A stretch of 25,208 bases of DNA from a virus. The notes beneath the pieces were generated by a model. The model searched no databases. It saw only the letters and a list, made by a program, of their open reading frames with translations, and was not told where the DNA came from. Location of the stretch: positions 1 through 25,208 of IMG/VR virus record IMGVR_UViG_3300044530_000012. One strand, given 5' to 3'. Made by a program: the position numbers and the translations under genes. This document shows, one piece after another, positions 1 through 8,321 of the stretch (its first letter is position 1; every line of letters begins with the position of its first letter).

Positions 1-3000
1 GAGGGGAAGTAGGTAATGAAGTTATACCATCTGTAGTAAAGGAAGTTATTGTAGGCGTATTGCCGATTAATGCAGTGGTAAAAGCACGTGTTGCTGAATT
101 ACCTTGAGCACCGGGAGTGCCAACACCATCTATACCTTTTTGAGCTACTATTTTTACATTAGTCCATGTTCCAGCTGTAACTGCTGTAGCTGGCGTAGTT
201 GTGCTAAATGTAAATTCACAACTCCACGTAGGCGTTGTTGTTGTTGCAGGTTGAGTCTTTAGCCATGTTGTTGGATTTGTCGGAGGGACTAGCGGATCTG
301 TAGCTCCAAATGTATACGTCCCACCTGTTGGCGGTGTTGGTGTACCAGGCTGTTGTAAATATACAGTAGCAGTATACACCGATTTACCTGAAGGCCCTGT
401 ACCACCTGGATTACCATCAATACCATTCTTAGTGTACAGTACGGGTGTAGACCACGATACCGACACACCACCATTACTAGATGTAAATGTCTGAGTAGAT
501 ACATATACACCAGTTGTTGTAGCAGGAAATGGAGTTGTCTGCCAACCAGAAGGCGCTGTTAATACATTACTGCTAAAATTAAAAGAACCACCAGAAGGCG
601 CGCCTGATGGTACACCATTATAATACACAGAGGCTAAATAAGTAGTTGCTCCAGTAGCGCCCGCTTTAGATTTAGCTATGCTGTAAATATTAGTATATGA
701 TACACTCTTGTATGTAGTGGTAATAGTAAATGTTTCACTGTCACTAAACCATGGACCACTTGATTGGTTTAAGGAAATATTACCTAATGAATCAATAGCT
801 AATGTAAGACCGCTTTTAGTGACACTACCCGAATATGTAATACCTGTTGTAACTACTGCACCCGCCTCATAAACAACAATAGCATTACCACTAGGTAGAG
901 TTGCTACACTGCCTGAATTAGTTGCAGACACTACGTCAGCATCAGATTTAATATCTACTAATACAGTATTAATACCCTTTCTAGCTTTTGAAATTGTATA
1001 TATTGCTGAATATGGAACAGATAAATAATTAGCTGTAAACGTAAACTGTGCAAAATCACTTGTCCATGTACCACTAAAACTAATAACTCCTGCCGAAGAT
1101 ATAGTTGCAGTTAATCCACTTTGTGCACCGGTTACTGCATATGTTACATTACTTGTCTGTACAACACCGCCTATGTATAATTGCAATGCATTACCAGTAG
1201 GTAACGAATAGTTAGCGCCTAATGAATCTGCGGGTACTGTATCTGATTCAGAAAGTAAATCAACAAATATAGCAGACGCTCCGTTTACACCTGATTTAGT
1301 TTTAACTATACTATAAAAAGATGTATAAGTTACACTATTGTAGGTAGCTGTAATAGTAAATGTTTCACTGTCACTAGACCATGTTGTTTGTGTAAGAGCT
1401 ATATTACCGCTCGAATCAATAGCTAGCGTAAGGCCATTCTTAGCTGCTCCACCTGAAAATGTAATTTTGTTAGTAGGAACTAACACACCGCCTTCATACA
1501 GCATTGCTTGATTTCCAGACGGTAGAGTAGATACAGCTCCCGAACTACTAGCGGAAACCGCATCAGTTTCTGACTTTAAGTCCATTACAACACTTGGAGA
1601 ACCTTTCTTAGATTTTGCATATGTATATATTGCAGAATAATCTACACTATTATATCTAGCTGTAAATGTAAAAGATTCGGTATCAGTTGTCCATAAACCG
1701 CCTGACCATGTAATTACACCTGTATTTGCATCTATAGTTGCTGTTAATCCATTTTTAGTACCGCCACCTGAATACACTACATTTGTTGAGATTATAGTAC
1801 CGCCTGAATAAAGTTTTAAACTATTACTTGGAGGTAGTACATAATTTTTACCTTCAGTATCTGCAGCTGTTATATCAGACTCAGAAAGTAAATCTGCAAA
1901 AGTAGCATCCACGCCATTTTGTAAACTGATAACAGGTATTGACCAGCCAGTAATTGCTACAGCACTGGTATTCCCTGCAGCAGTGTTTACCACAGCACGA
2001 GATGTATACACAGCGGCAGTACCTGTCGGTATTGAAGCTGACCATGTAGCACCTATTGAAGTAGGCACAGTTGTCAAAGGACTTGCAGCACCAAATGTAT
2101 AACTACCACCTGTAGGTGTTGTAGTTGGCACACCACGAGTGTATACTGTAACCTCTGCTACACTTGCTCCTTCAATTCTTGATGGAGTATCCCATGTGTA
2201 CGTAGTTGTTCCTGCAGGCTTAATACCCACACTAGACCATAATGCATTTGCACCAGCTGGTACAGACGCTACATCAGAATACCAATTAGTTGGCGTACTT
2301 GTAGACGCTGTTGGAGCTAACGGTTGTGAAGCACTGCGAATGAATATGACGTCAACAGCATCACCAGCTGAACCAGTATTACCTGTTCTACTTACAGAAT
2401 ACGTAATTCTCTGCACTATTGGAGTCAGAGCAGTATTGCTTGAATCATATATTGTTACAGTGACATCTGTGTATGCTACATCAGCCGACATAGCTGTTGG
2501 AGCAGGGATGCTTGCATTTGTATTAGCGGCAACTGTAACACCAGTTGTAGCCAATGTTACTTTAAATGTATTTGCGCCACCTGTTGCGCTATAAGTCAAT
2601 GCATTAGTACCAATATACGCTTGTACAGAACATCCAGCACTGCTGAAGTTAATTCCGGCATAGCCAGTATTAGGGGCAGGTACTGTAATATTATCATTAG
2701 ACAAAACGACTACAGGTGAAGATGAACCATCAACTAATAGTGGGATTGTTATTGTGTCAGTTAATGAGCTTGTTGTACCATTTATAGTTCCTGTAATTAT
2801 ACATTTATACGCATTAGTTGTTACACTAGCATAATCGGTCGTAGGTACAGTATACGAACTACTTGTAGCACCATTAATATTTGTACTATTCTTTTGCCAT
2901 TGATATGTAATAGTTCCAGTTATGTTTTGATAACTAGTAGTTAATACGATACCAGTTGCTGGACTAAGAACTCCTGCAGCATTTTTATTAAACGTAGAAG

Positions 3001-6000
3001 ATGCATTATCAATGCCAAATACAGCAGAGTTTAAACCACTTTCACCTTTAGCACCATCTTTAGCCAATATTACCGGTGTAGACCATTCATTTGCAGATAT
3101 GGTGTCTGTATTGGTTTGACTATTAGCAATAGCTGTTATAATATATAACGGATCTGAACCACTAGGAATAGCTTTCAACCATCCATTAGAAAGATTAGCT
3201 GTAGTAATAGCATTACTAGTAAAATCATATGTAACATCTCCAGGATTGGTTGTCAATACTGTAGCTGACCTTTGATACGCATATACCATTGCACTACGGT
3301 AATTAACAGCATTAATTTCATATTTAACTGGAACAGACCATTCTGTAGGTAAAATAGTATCTGTAGGCTCTGAAGATAATGCAGACGCCATACTCATGTA
3401 TAATTGATCAGTACCAGTAGGAGCTGTTAATGCCCAATTATTATTTAACCCTGTTACAGCTTTAGTAGAAAATGTATATGTAACATTTACACCAGGTACA
3501 GATGGTGTAGTAGCTGAACGTGTATAGATAAAGATAGAACCAGTATTCATTGTTCCAGAAAAACTAACTGATTGTGTTGATACACGAGCGCTCTCTGGAC
3601 CTGCGCCATATTCATCATGCACAGTAACCGTATACCAATAGTCAACACCTTCTGTCGCTTCAATATTAGCATAGTTGTTTAGTGTCTCTACAATTACAGG
3701 CGTTCCACCGGGATTAGCTTCACTGAATTTTTTAAATACATACTTTGTAATATCACTGTCTGATACCAAAGTTGCCTTAGCCAATGCTGTTCTGAAGCTA
3801 GGTGATACACTGAATTGTGTAACAGATGGTGCAGCATTCTCAACAGTAGCCTCAATATAACCTTGCGTCATATTACCTAACGCATCAATACTATAAACTC
3901 TCACTTTGAATATTCTGGAAGCTGTTACAAACAGTTCCTTATTCATGTCATATGTAAATTTAAATGAAGGCATATCTACTGTATAAGACTTTTTAGTTAC
4001 ATTATCAATATTTGAAATTTGAACTAAATAACGGCTAGGTTGAATAGGCTCTTCAGCTTTGTTGCTCCATACAATTTCAGCATCTCTTGTATTAAAAGTT
4101 GTATCTGTTCTTCCTAAAATATTTATAGAAGTAGGGGCATATACAGAACTTAATTGCATTTGCACTACTGAACCGAATACATAAGTTCCTAATAAACGTT
4201 TATTTCTGAAGCTATTAATATCATACGAAAATCTTACGATTGTGTCAAAATAAATGTATAATTTATCATTATAGTTTGCAGTAGCTGTATATGAACCACC
4301 GCTAATATCAATAAGCTTTGTGCCATTCTTATAAACACTAAAAGCAGTCCAAGATAGTTGATTAGCAACATTAGAGAACATCAATCCAAGAAATCCATAC
4401 GTATCCGTAGTGAACACTTCGGCTTCTGTTGTGCTAGTATATCCGTAAATAGAAAAACCAGTTCTAGTCTGAGTTCTTACAGCAAAAATAGCACTGCTAA
4501 CATTTAACTTAGGCAGTCGAAACTCATTTACAGTTGATCTTCCAATTTCATGGAATTCTGGAGTAGCTGTACCAACTACTGAACCTCCTTCATACATATA
4601 AATAATATAACTAAGGAAATCAGGCTCATTAGCGCCCGACCATCTTAAAGTGCCTGATGTATTTTGACCGTAAGCATCTCTAAATAAAGCTATATCGCTG
4701 GGCGCTGCTATGGCTTTTAAATAGTTATTTGTGGGTCTGATGTATTCACCATCTGCAACAGTCCACGCTAATTGCGTCCAATGGAATTTTTGAGCTACCA
4801 CTTCACATGTATTACTCTCTGATATCTTTACGGAATTAATCCTAAAGTACGAGTGGCGGTTGCCAATGGGAATATTATTGGCTAATGAACGAATATTTAA
4901 AGTCTCACTATCTATTATGATATAATCGCCAGGTTCTAAATATTTATTTCTAATAATATACTTGAATTTAATTGTGTACGCTGTTCTGCTAGTTTTAACC
5001 AATTCTTCTGCTTTAGATAAGGCATGATAATAATCTACAATTCCAGCAAAAGATGTCTCTAGCTCTAACTCAAGACCATTATCTTCTTGCTTCATTTGTT
5101 GATATATTTCATCTGTATAATCAAGTCTTTGTACGCCTTGATACGCTATCTCGCGTGTAGACCAAAGTACTCGTGTATCATTATAAATTACAGCAGCTAC
5201 GCCTTTTTCGTTACCAATACTGGCGCCATCTATTTCAATCCGGTAATATCTGCCATTGTCAACACGCTCTAAATTTGGTTGGGACAAATGCCAAGAGGGT
5301 AAGAATAAGTTAGTTATTTTCCCTACCCCATTATCCCATGTTGCAACCTTAGGGAATCCTGGCAACATCTCTTTAAATCCAGTTTCTTCATTAACAGCAT
5401 AAATTCTCACTTCAATAGAATTATCACCATAGCAGTCTAATTTCCAATAATCGCCATCATTATGAGGATTAACAATTAGGTGGTATACAAGACCGTAATC
5501 ATTTGCCTGATTAATCTGGTTAGTAGTACTATTCCATACACTATATTTATTTAAAAGCCTACGGCCAGCGCCTTCATCTTTCCATGTGAAATCTGCAAGA
5601 GGATATTTAATTCCACCAAAACCCCGCAGTGTGCTGTCAGTTGTCTTATGTGGCCAATTTACAGCATCTTGTTTGAAATCGTTAGATTCATTATGAAATT
5701 TAATTGTACAACAATTGTATCTGTCACTTGCAGATGGATATGTTATTTCAACATCTTGATCTAATACGAGATCTTCATCTGTTAAAGTGGCTGCAACGGC
5801 TAAATCATCATTAGCGTTATTTGTGTATTGCAATAATAGTCTGTATTGACCGCGTGACCAGACCAATCGTGCATCAGACATTGTCGCTAATATCTCCTCA
5901 ACATTGGTACGAAGTGCTTTGTCAGTATCAATTAAGATATTGCATTCATATAAGCGTACATTGCGTTTTCCGTTACCATCTTCCCCATTACGTGAGCCGG

Positions 6001-7051
6001 GTTCTGAGGGATTCCAAATACGACCACCTGCAATTGCATTCGGAAATACAACAGTATCACACACTTGAGCGGCTTGATAAAAAGAATTTAAATCAATTTC
6101 ATCTACAGGTACACTTCCACCAAAAGTTTCATCCATTAAATAGTCTAATAAACAATATGCTGGATTATTTGTGTAAACTCTTTCTGTTAATAACTGACCA
6201 CCGCTACTGATTTTACGTACTTTTCTACCTTCTACTAAGAATTGCAGATTAGGTGTTTGAGTAAATTGTGGGTCATCTTTGTCAAGTCTAATTACGCAAG
6301 CTGCATATGTCATTCCTGTAAAAGTAGCTGTTCTTCTGTCAGCAAAATTAGCTGTAAATATAGAGTTAGCAACATTATAGCCAATAGGTACTCTATCAAG
6401 ATCGGGATCGTCTGGATTCACTACATCATCTGTAGCATAATGTAGATCTATTCTAAAGGCGGCTCGAGGTTTTGTTACATCTTGCCATTTATACGCTTCA
6501 GGTGAATCTTCATTTCCATAGCTAGCATTATATTGCGGTTTCCCATACGTACCTAAACTCGGATCTGTTAAATATTTAGATTCATCTACGATTACATCAT
6601 AAATTGCATTAATTTCACCTACACAAATAGCCTGTTCAAAAAATAGAAATTCATTTCTCTTACCTTGGAGAGTTTCATCCAACTGGGTATTAATTGTTGA
6701 TTGCCAATTTTTAAGTACAGTAACGTTTGTACCTGCAGTTGGGCTATATTCTTTCTCTGTTATACTGCCCGAATAGTTACCCTCTACTCCTGATACAAAT
6801 GATTTATTAGCGTTAGATGCTACATATTCAAATACAGCAGATGTAGCGTGATAAGTTCTGACTCCACCTACTTTTGCCCTGCCGTAGACTACCGCTAAAT
6901 TATCTGGTTTGCCCTCTACAACCATTTCGTAACCCTTACGAGCTTCTACTCCGGACATATCTGGGCCTTTTGGCTTCTTAACCATAATCATCTGAACTAC
7001 AGATAAGATCAAGGAAATACCTGCCAAAACTAAGCTTGTAATCGCTGCCAT
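1..7051 (-). CDS. gpJ-like tail tip / host-recognition protein (3' end outside window)
   Basis: The frame is open from the ATG at 7051 to the window edge, at least 2350 residues; I checked it codon by codon for stops. It starts with a hydrophobic segment (residues 2-24) and then LAVVYGRAKVGGVRTY, typical of gpJ-like proteins. The hub region contains QTPNLQFLVEGRKVRKI and NPAYCLLDYLMDETFGGSVP followed by VDEIDLNSFYQAAQVCD, the conserved gpJ pattern 'NPA...L.....G....D.IDL.SFY.AA..CD'. Residues about 620-1150 contain fibronectin III-like strands. From about 1170 it is a chain of repeats: 'VY.RS..P' modules, an immunoglobulin-like section (about 1340-1560), four ~104-residue Ig-like units (1719-2134) and more 'VY' modules. 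Short collagen-like joins (DGAKGES, NGIDGNPGG, GVGTPGAQG) separate modules. The protein forms the central tip fibre and probably binds the host receptor with its distal end, which is not visible. Confidence 0.92.
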   Translation of the reverse strand, partial: MAAITSLVLAGISLILSVVQMIMVKKPKGPDMSGVEARKGYEMVVEGKPDNLAVVYGRAKVGGVRTYHATSAVFEYVASNANKSFVSGVEGNYSGSITEKEYSPTAGTNVTVLKNWQSTINTQLDETLQGKRNEFLFFEQAICVGEINAIYDVIVDESKYLTDPSLGTYGKPQYNASYGNEDSPEAYKWQDVTKPRAAFRIDLHYATDDVVNPDDPDLDRVPIGYNVANSIFTANFADRRTATFTGMTYAACVIRLDKDDPQFTQTPNLQFLVEGRKVRKISSGGQLLTERVYTNNPAYCLLDYLMDETFGGSVPVDEIDLNSFYQAAQVCDTVVFPNAIAGGRIWNPSEPGSRNGEDGNGKRNVRLYECNILIDTDKALRTNVEEILATMSDARLVWSRGQYRLLLQYTNNANDDLAVAATLTDEDLVLDQDVEITYPSASDRYNCCTIKFHNESNDFKQDAVNWPHKTTDSTLRGFGGIKYPLADFTWKDEGAGRRLLNKYSVWNSTTNQINQANDYGLVYHLIVNPHNDGDYWKLDCYGDNSIEVRIYAVNEETGFKEMLPGFPKVATWDNGVGKITNLFLPSWHLSQPNLERVDNGRYYRIEIDGASIGNEKGVAAVIYNDTRVLWSTREIAYQGVQRLDYTDEIYQQMKQEDNGLELELETSFAGIVDYYHALSKAEELVKTSRTAYTIKFKYIIRNKYLEPGDYIIIDSETLNIRSLANNIPIGNRHSYFRINSVKISESNTCEVVAQKFHWTQLAWTVADGEYIRPTNNYLKAIAAPSDIALFRDAYGQNTSGTLRWSGANEPDFLSYIIYMYEGGSVVGTATPEFHEIGRSTVNEFRLPKLNVSSAIFAVRTQTRTGFSIYGYTSTTEAEVFTTDTYGFLGLMFSNVANQLSWTAFSVYKNGTKLIDISGGSYTATANYNDKLYIYFDTIVRFSYDINSFRNKRLLGTYVFGSVVQMQLSSVYAPTSINILGRTDTTFNTRDAEIVWSNKAEEPIQPSRYLVQISNIDNVTKKSYTVDMPSFKFTYDMNKELFVTASRIFKVRVYSIDALGNMTQGYIEATVENAAPSVTQFSVSPSFRTALAKATLVSDSDITKYVFKKFSEANPGGTPVIVETLNNYANIEATEGVDYWYTVTVHDEYGAGPESARVSTQSVSFSGTMNTGSIFIYTRSATTPSVPGVNVTYTFSTKAVTGLNNNWALTAPTGTDQLYMSMASALSSEPTDTILPTEWSVPVKYEINAVNYRSAMVYAYQRSATVLTTNPGDVTYDFTSNAITTANLSNGWLKAIPSGSDPLYIITAIANSQTNTDTISANEWSTPVILAKDGAKGESGLNSAVFGIDNASSTFNKNAAGVLSPATGIVLTTSYQNITGTITYQWQKNSTNINGATSSSYTVPTTDYASVTTNAYKCIITGTINGTTSSLTDTITIPLLVDGSSSPVVVLSNDNITVPAPNTGYAGINFSSAGCSVQAYIGTNALTYSATGGANTFKVTLATTGVTVAANTNASIPAPTAMSADVAYTDVTVTIYDSSNTALTPIVQRITYSVSRTGNTGSAGDAVDVIFIRSASQPLAPTASTSTPTNWYSDVASVPAGANALWSSVGIKPAGTTTYTWDTPSRIEGASVAEVTVYTRGVPTTTPTGGSYTFGAASPLTTVPTSIGATWSASIPTGTAAVYTSRAVVNTAAGNTSAVAITGWSIPVISLQNGVDATFADLLSESDITAADTEGKNYVLPPSNSLKLYSGGTIISTNVVYSGGGTKNGLTATIDANTGVITWSGGLWTTDTESFTFTARYNSVDYSAIYTYAKSKKGSPSVVMDLKSETDAVSASSSGAVSTLPSGNQAMLYEGGVLVPTNKITFSGGAAKNGLTLAIDSSGNIALTQTTWSSDSETFTITATYNSVTYTSFYSIVKTKSGVNGASAIFVDLLSESDTVPADSLGANYSLPTGNALQLYIGGVVQTSNVTYAVTGAQSGLTATISSAGVISFSGTWTSDFAQFTFTANYLSVPYSAIYTISKARKGINTVLVDIKSDADVVSATNSGSVATLPSGNAIVVYEAGAVVTTGITYSGSVTKSGLTLAIDSLGNISLNQSSGPWFSDSETFTITTTYKSVSYTNIYSIAKSKAGATGATTYLASVYYNGVPSGAPSGGSFNFSSNVLTAPSGWQTTPFPATTTGVYVSTQTFTSSNGGVSVSWSTPVLYTKNGIDGNPGGTGPSGKSVYTATVYLQQPGTPTPPTGGTYTFGATDPLVPPTNPTTWLKTQPATTTTPTWSCEFTFSTTTPATAVTAGTWTNVKIVAQKGIDGVGTPGAQGNSATRAFTTALIGNTPTITSFTTDGITSLPTSP
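120..649 (-). repeat. Distal 'VY' modules with P-T-G-G core in the tail tip protein
   Basis: Residues about 2135-2311 hold two modules: TTYLASVYYNGVPSGAPSGG ending WSTPVLYTKNGIDG, and KSVYTATVYLQQPGTPTPP ending VKIVAQKGIDG. Both have 'P(S/T)GG(S/T)(F/Y).F' followed by a W-containing strand. A third module appears to begin (GNSATRAFTTALIG) before the window ends at position 1. Confidence 0.75.
650..958 (-). repeat. Ig-like repeat unit 4 (type b) of the tail tip protein
   Basis: The unit of about 103 residues begins VDIKSDADVVSATNSGSVAT, with LPSGNAIVVYEAG, SGLTLAIDSLGNISL and DSETFTITTTYKSVSYTNIY, and ends AKSKAGATG. It is the partner of unit 2 at 627 bases distance and is followed by the P-T-G-G modules. 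Confidence 0.85.
959..1264 (-). repeat. Ig-like repeat unit 3 (type a) of the tail tip protein
   Basis: The 102-residue unit begins VDLLSESDTVPADSLGANYS, with LPTGNALQLYIGG, SGLTATISSAGVISFSGTW and FTFTANYLSVPYSAIYTISK. It begins 633 bases from unit 1, so units 1-2 and 3-4 form a 209-211 residue super-repeat. Confidence 0.85.
1265..1585 (-). repeat. Ig-like repeat unit 2 (type b) of the tail tip protein
   Basis: The 107-residue unit begins MDLKSETDAVSASSSGAVST, with LPSGNQAMLYEGG, NGLTLAIDSSGNIAL and DSETFTITATYNSVTYTSFY, and ends KTKSGVNG. Its closest partner is the unit beginning at 958. The two share a 27-base identical run (1350-1376 and 720-746). Confidence 0.85.
1586..1897 (-). repeat. 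Ig-like repeat unit 1 (type a) of the tail tip protein
   Basis: The 104-residue unit begins ADLLSESDITAAD and contains YVLPPSNSLKLYSGG, NGLTATIDANTG and TESFTFTARYNSVDYSAIYT, ending with the basic join KSKKGSPS. It matches the unit beginning at 1264 more closely than its direct neighbour, so it is the first half of a duplicated pair. Confidence 0.85.
1915..2353 (-). repeat. Two further 'VY.R' modules of the tail tip protein
   Basis: Residues about 1567-1713. The first module (DVIFIRSASQPLAPTASTST) is short and ends TWDTPSRIEG. The second (AEVTVYTRGVPTTTPTGGSY) is full length and ends TGWSIPVISLQNG. They belong to the same class as the modules at 3050-3535 but are diverged in length, suggesting an old duplication. 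Confidence 0.75.
3050..3535 (-). repeat. Two tandem 'VY.RS' modules of the tail tip protein
   Basis: Residues about 1173-1334 hold two adjacent modules, IFIYTRSATTPSVPG... and MVYAYQRSATVLTTN..., whose RS positions are 83 residues apart. Both continue with TY.F, then W.....P(T/S)G(T/S)D.LY, then TDTI...EWS.PV. This is a repeat class seen in many long phage tip fibres. The second module ends in a collagen-like join (DGAKGES). Confidence 0.85.
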
Positions 7052-7689
7052 TATTTTCTACCCCACTTGACAATTATACCAGTAGAGCCTTCATAAATTT
7101 GATCGCACGAAGTATCAAGAGGTTCTCTTTGTTTAGTCTTTTCACGACTCAGGAAGAATGGCTTCTTCATGTCTAAATTACGCATTGGGCTTGAGCCTGT
7201 TATTTGTAATATGCTTTCACCTAAGCCTCCCGCCTTTATGCTAGCTGAGACGCCATCTACTCTTCCTCTGTACACTACAATAGTATCGTCTATATTTAAG
7301 AAAGGTTTACCGTGAGTAGGAGAACTAGGATCTGAATCAACAAAGCCTAATCTACACTCAACAACTCTACCTACAAGGCTATCTTCTGTTGCACCTCTCT
7401 TTGAAAAGTCAGGGTCTGCAAATGCAATCTTATATTGCTCTCTGTCAACTACTGAAGAGTTTTGAGGAGGATCTACTGCATATAATGTACCATCAGCAAT
7501 ATAGTTATATTTACTTGAAGGACTTCCATTTACTAATAATTGAATATCATTGTAATGGCTAGTAGTTGCATATAAATTGATAGGTATTGGATCTACTTCA
7601 TGTGCGGCTCTTCCTATTCGCACTAATGAGAAAAACTCGATTGCATCACTATTTAATGCTTTTGTTATATTAGGGGTGAATGAGATCAT
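7051..7689 (-). CDS. Tail tip protein in the gpL position
   Basis: The 212-residue protein precedes the gpJ-like gene, the place of lambda gpL. It begins SFTPNITKALNSDAIEFFSL, then has NLYATTSHYNDIQLLVNG near residue 40 and a strand-rich centre (EYKIAF-like segment, then VVECRLGFVDSD, TIVVYRGRVDG). It ends with SSPMRNLDMKKPFFLSRE and DTSCDQIYEGSTGIIVKWG. The opening and the 'YATT' strand are reminiscent of tail tip proteins that build the hub ring. The two Cys visible in the sequence (one at about residue 112, one in the DTSCDQ segment) are too few for the Fe-S cluster known in lambda gpL. It may therefore be an equivalent in position only. Start and stop both overlap neighbours as TAATG. Confidence 0.6.
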   Translation of the reverse strand: MISFTPNITKALNSDAIEFFSLVRIGRAAHEVDPIPINLYATTSHYNDIQLLVNGSPSSKYNYIADGTLYAVDPPQNSSVVDREQYKIAFADPDFSKRGATEDSLVGRVVECRLGFVDSDPSSPTHGKPFLNIDDTIVVYRGRVDGVSASIKAGGLGESILQITGSSPMRNLDMKKPFFLSREKTKQREPLDTSCDQIYEGSTGIIVKWGRK

Positions 7690-8321
7690 TATACTGCCTC
7701 TATAAGTTTAATCACACCGTTATCCATTAGTATACCATCTTCATATACCATTCCGATAACTGTATCTGTGTCATATTTTAAATTGATGATAACATCATCT
7801 TGATAGTTTATGATTGTACCCGAAGGTACAGCTTTTCTTAATTGCGGGTACACATATAATGTAGTCGGTGCCGTGCCTGAAATAATAGCATTAGCAGTTA
7901 ACATATACACTTTGGTATGTGATGGATCTGCAAACCTAATAAATGTACCCTTAGGTATTACTTTTCCGTTACCGCTACTTACAGCTCCAATTGTTACTGT
8001 TGAATCATATGCACTAGCAGCTGACGATGTCCCTATTTGAAATGTCATTGTCTTTGCTGCTTTTGCACCTACATTTTGCGGCATTACCGCTTGAACTGTT
8101 TCACCGTGCCCGTTCACTATAAAACTAACCATTAAGTCTTGCGCGGTCATATGAAGGGGAAATAGCTTCGAGTCTATTTCCCATCTCTGTGCTGTGCGTC
8201 TATAGGTTACTCTTTTTAATGAAAGGGTATCTGATGAAAACGTTGGTTGATTACTTCTTACTGTCGTTGGTACAACAAAAGAAGCAATAACTTTAGTCCC
8301 GTCCCAGATACCATATATCAT
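7689..8321 (-). CDS. Probable distal tail protein (Dit / T5 pb9-like position)
   Basis: The 210-residue protein is encoded immediately after the tape measure, where siphoviruses carry the ring protein joining the tail tube to the tip. The N-terminal section (RSNQPTFSSDTLSLKRVTYR then AQRWEIDSKLFPLHM) resembles the core of T5 pb9-like and other distal tail proteins, where a 'QRW' strand closes the beta sandwich. Residues about 95-185 form a second beta-rich region (TVTIGAVSSGNGKVIPKGTF, then KVYMLTANAI), possibly the OB-like insertion known in pb9. The ATG at 8321 shares a base with the tape measure stop (TAATG), so translation is probably coupled. The family call rests on position and general pattern. 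Confidence 0.65.
   Translation of the reverse strand: MIYGIWDGTKVIASFVVPTTVRSNQPTFSSDTLSLKRVTYRRTAQRWEIDSKLFPLHMTAQDLMVSFIVNGHGETVQAVMPQNVGAKAAKTMTFQIGTSSAASAYDSTVTIGAVSSGNGKVIPKGTFIRFADPSHTKVYMLTANAIISGTAPTTLYVYPQLRKAVPSGTIINYQDDVIINLKYDTDTVIGMVYEDGILMDNGVIKLIEAV

Noticed and set aside
650-1897. Repeats in the tail tip gene as a CRISPR array or diversity-generating retroelement target
   Set aside because: The repeats are ~310-base coding units with amino-acid-level similarity. They are not short direct repeats with unique spacers. There is no adenine-biased variation pattern and no reverse transcriptase in the window.
2139-2594. 151-codon plus-strand frame opposite the tail tip gene
   Set aside because: The minus-strand frame here encodes clear repeat modules of the gpJ-like protein. 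The plus frame is Val/Ala/Thr-rich, mirroring those repeats.
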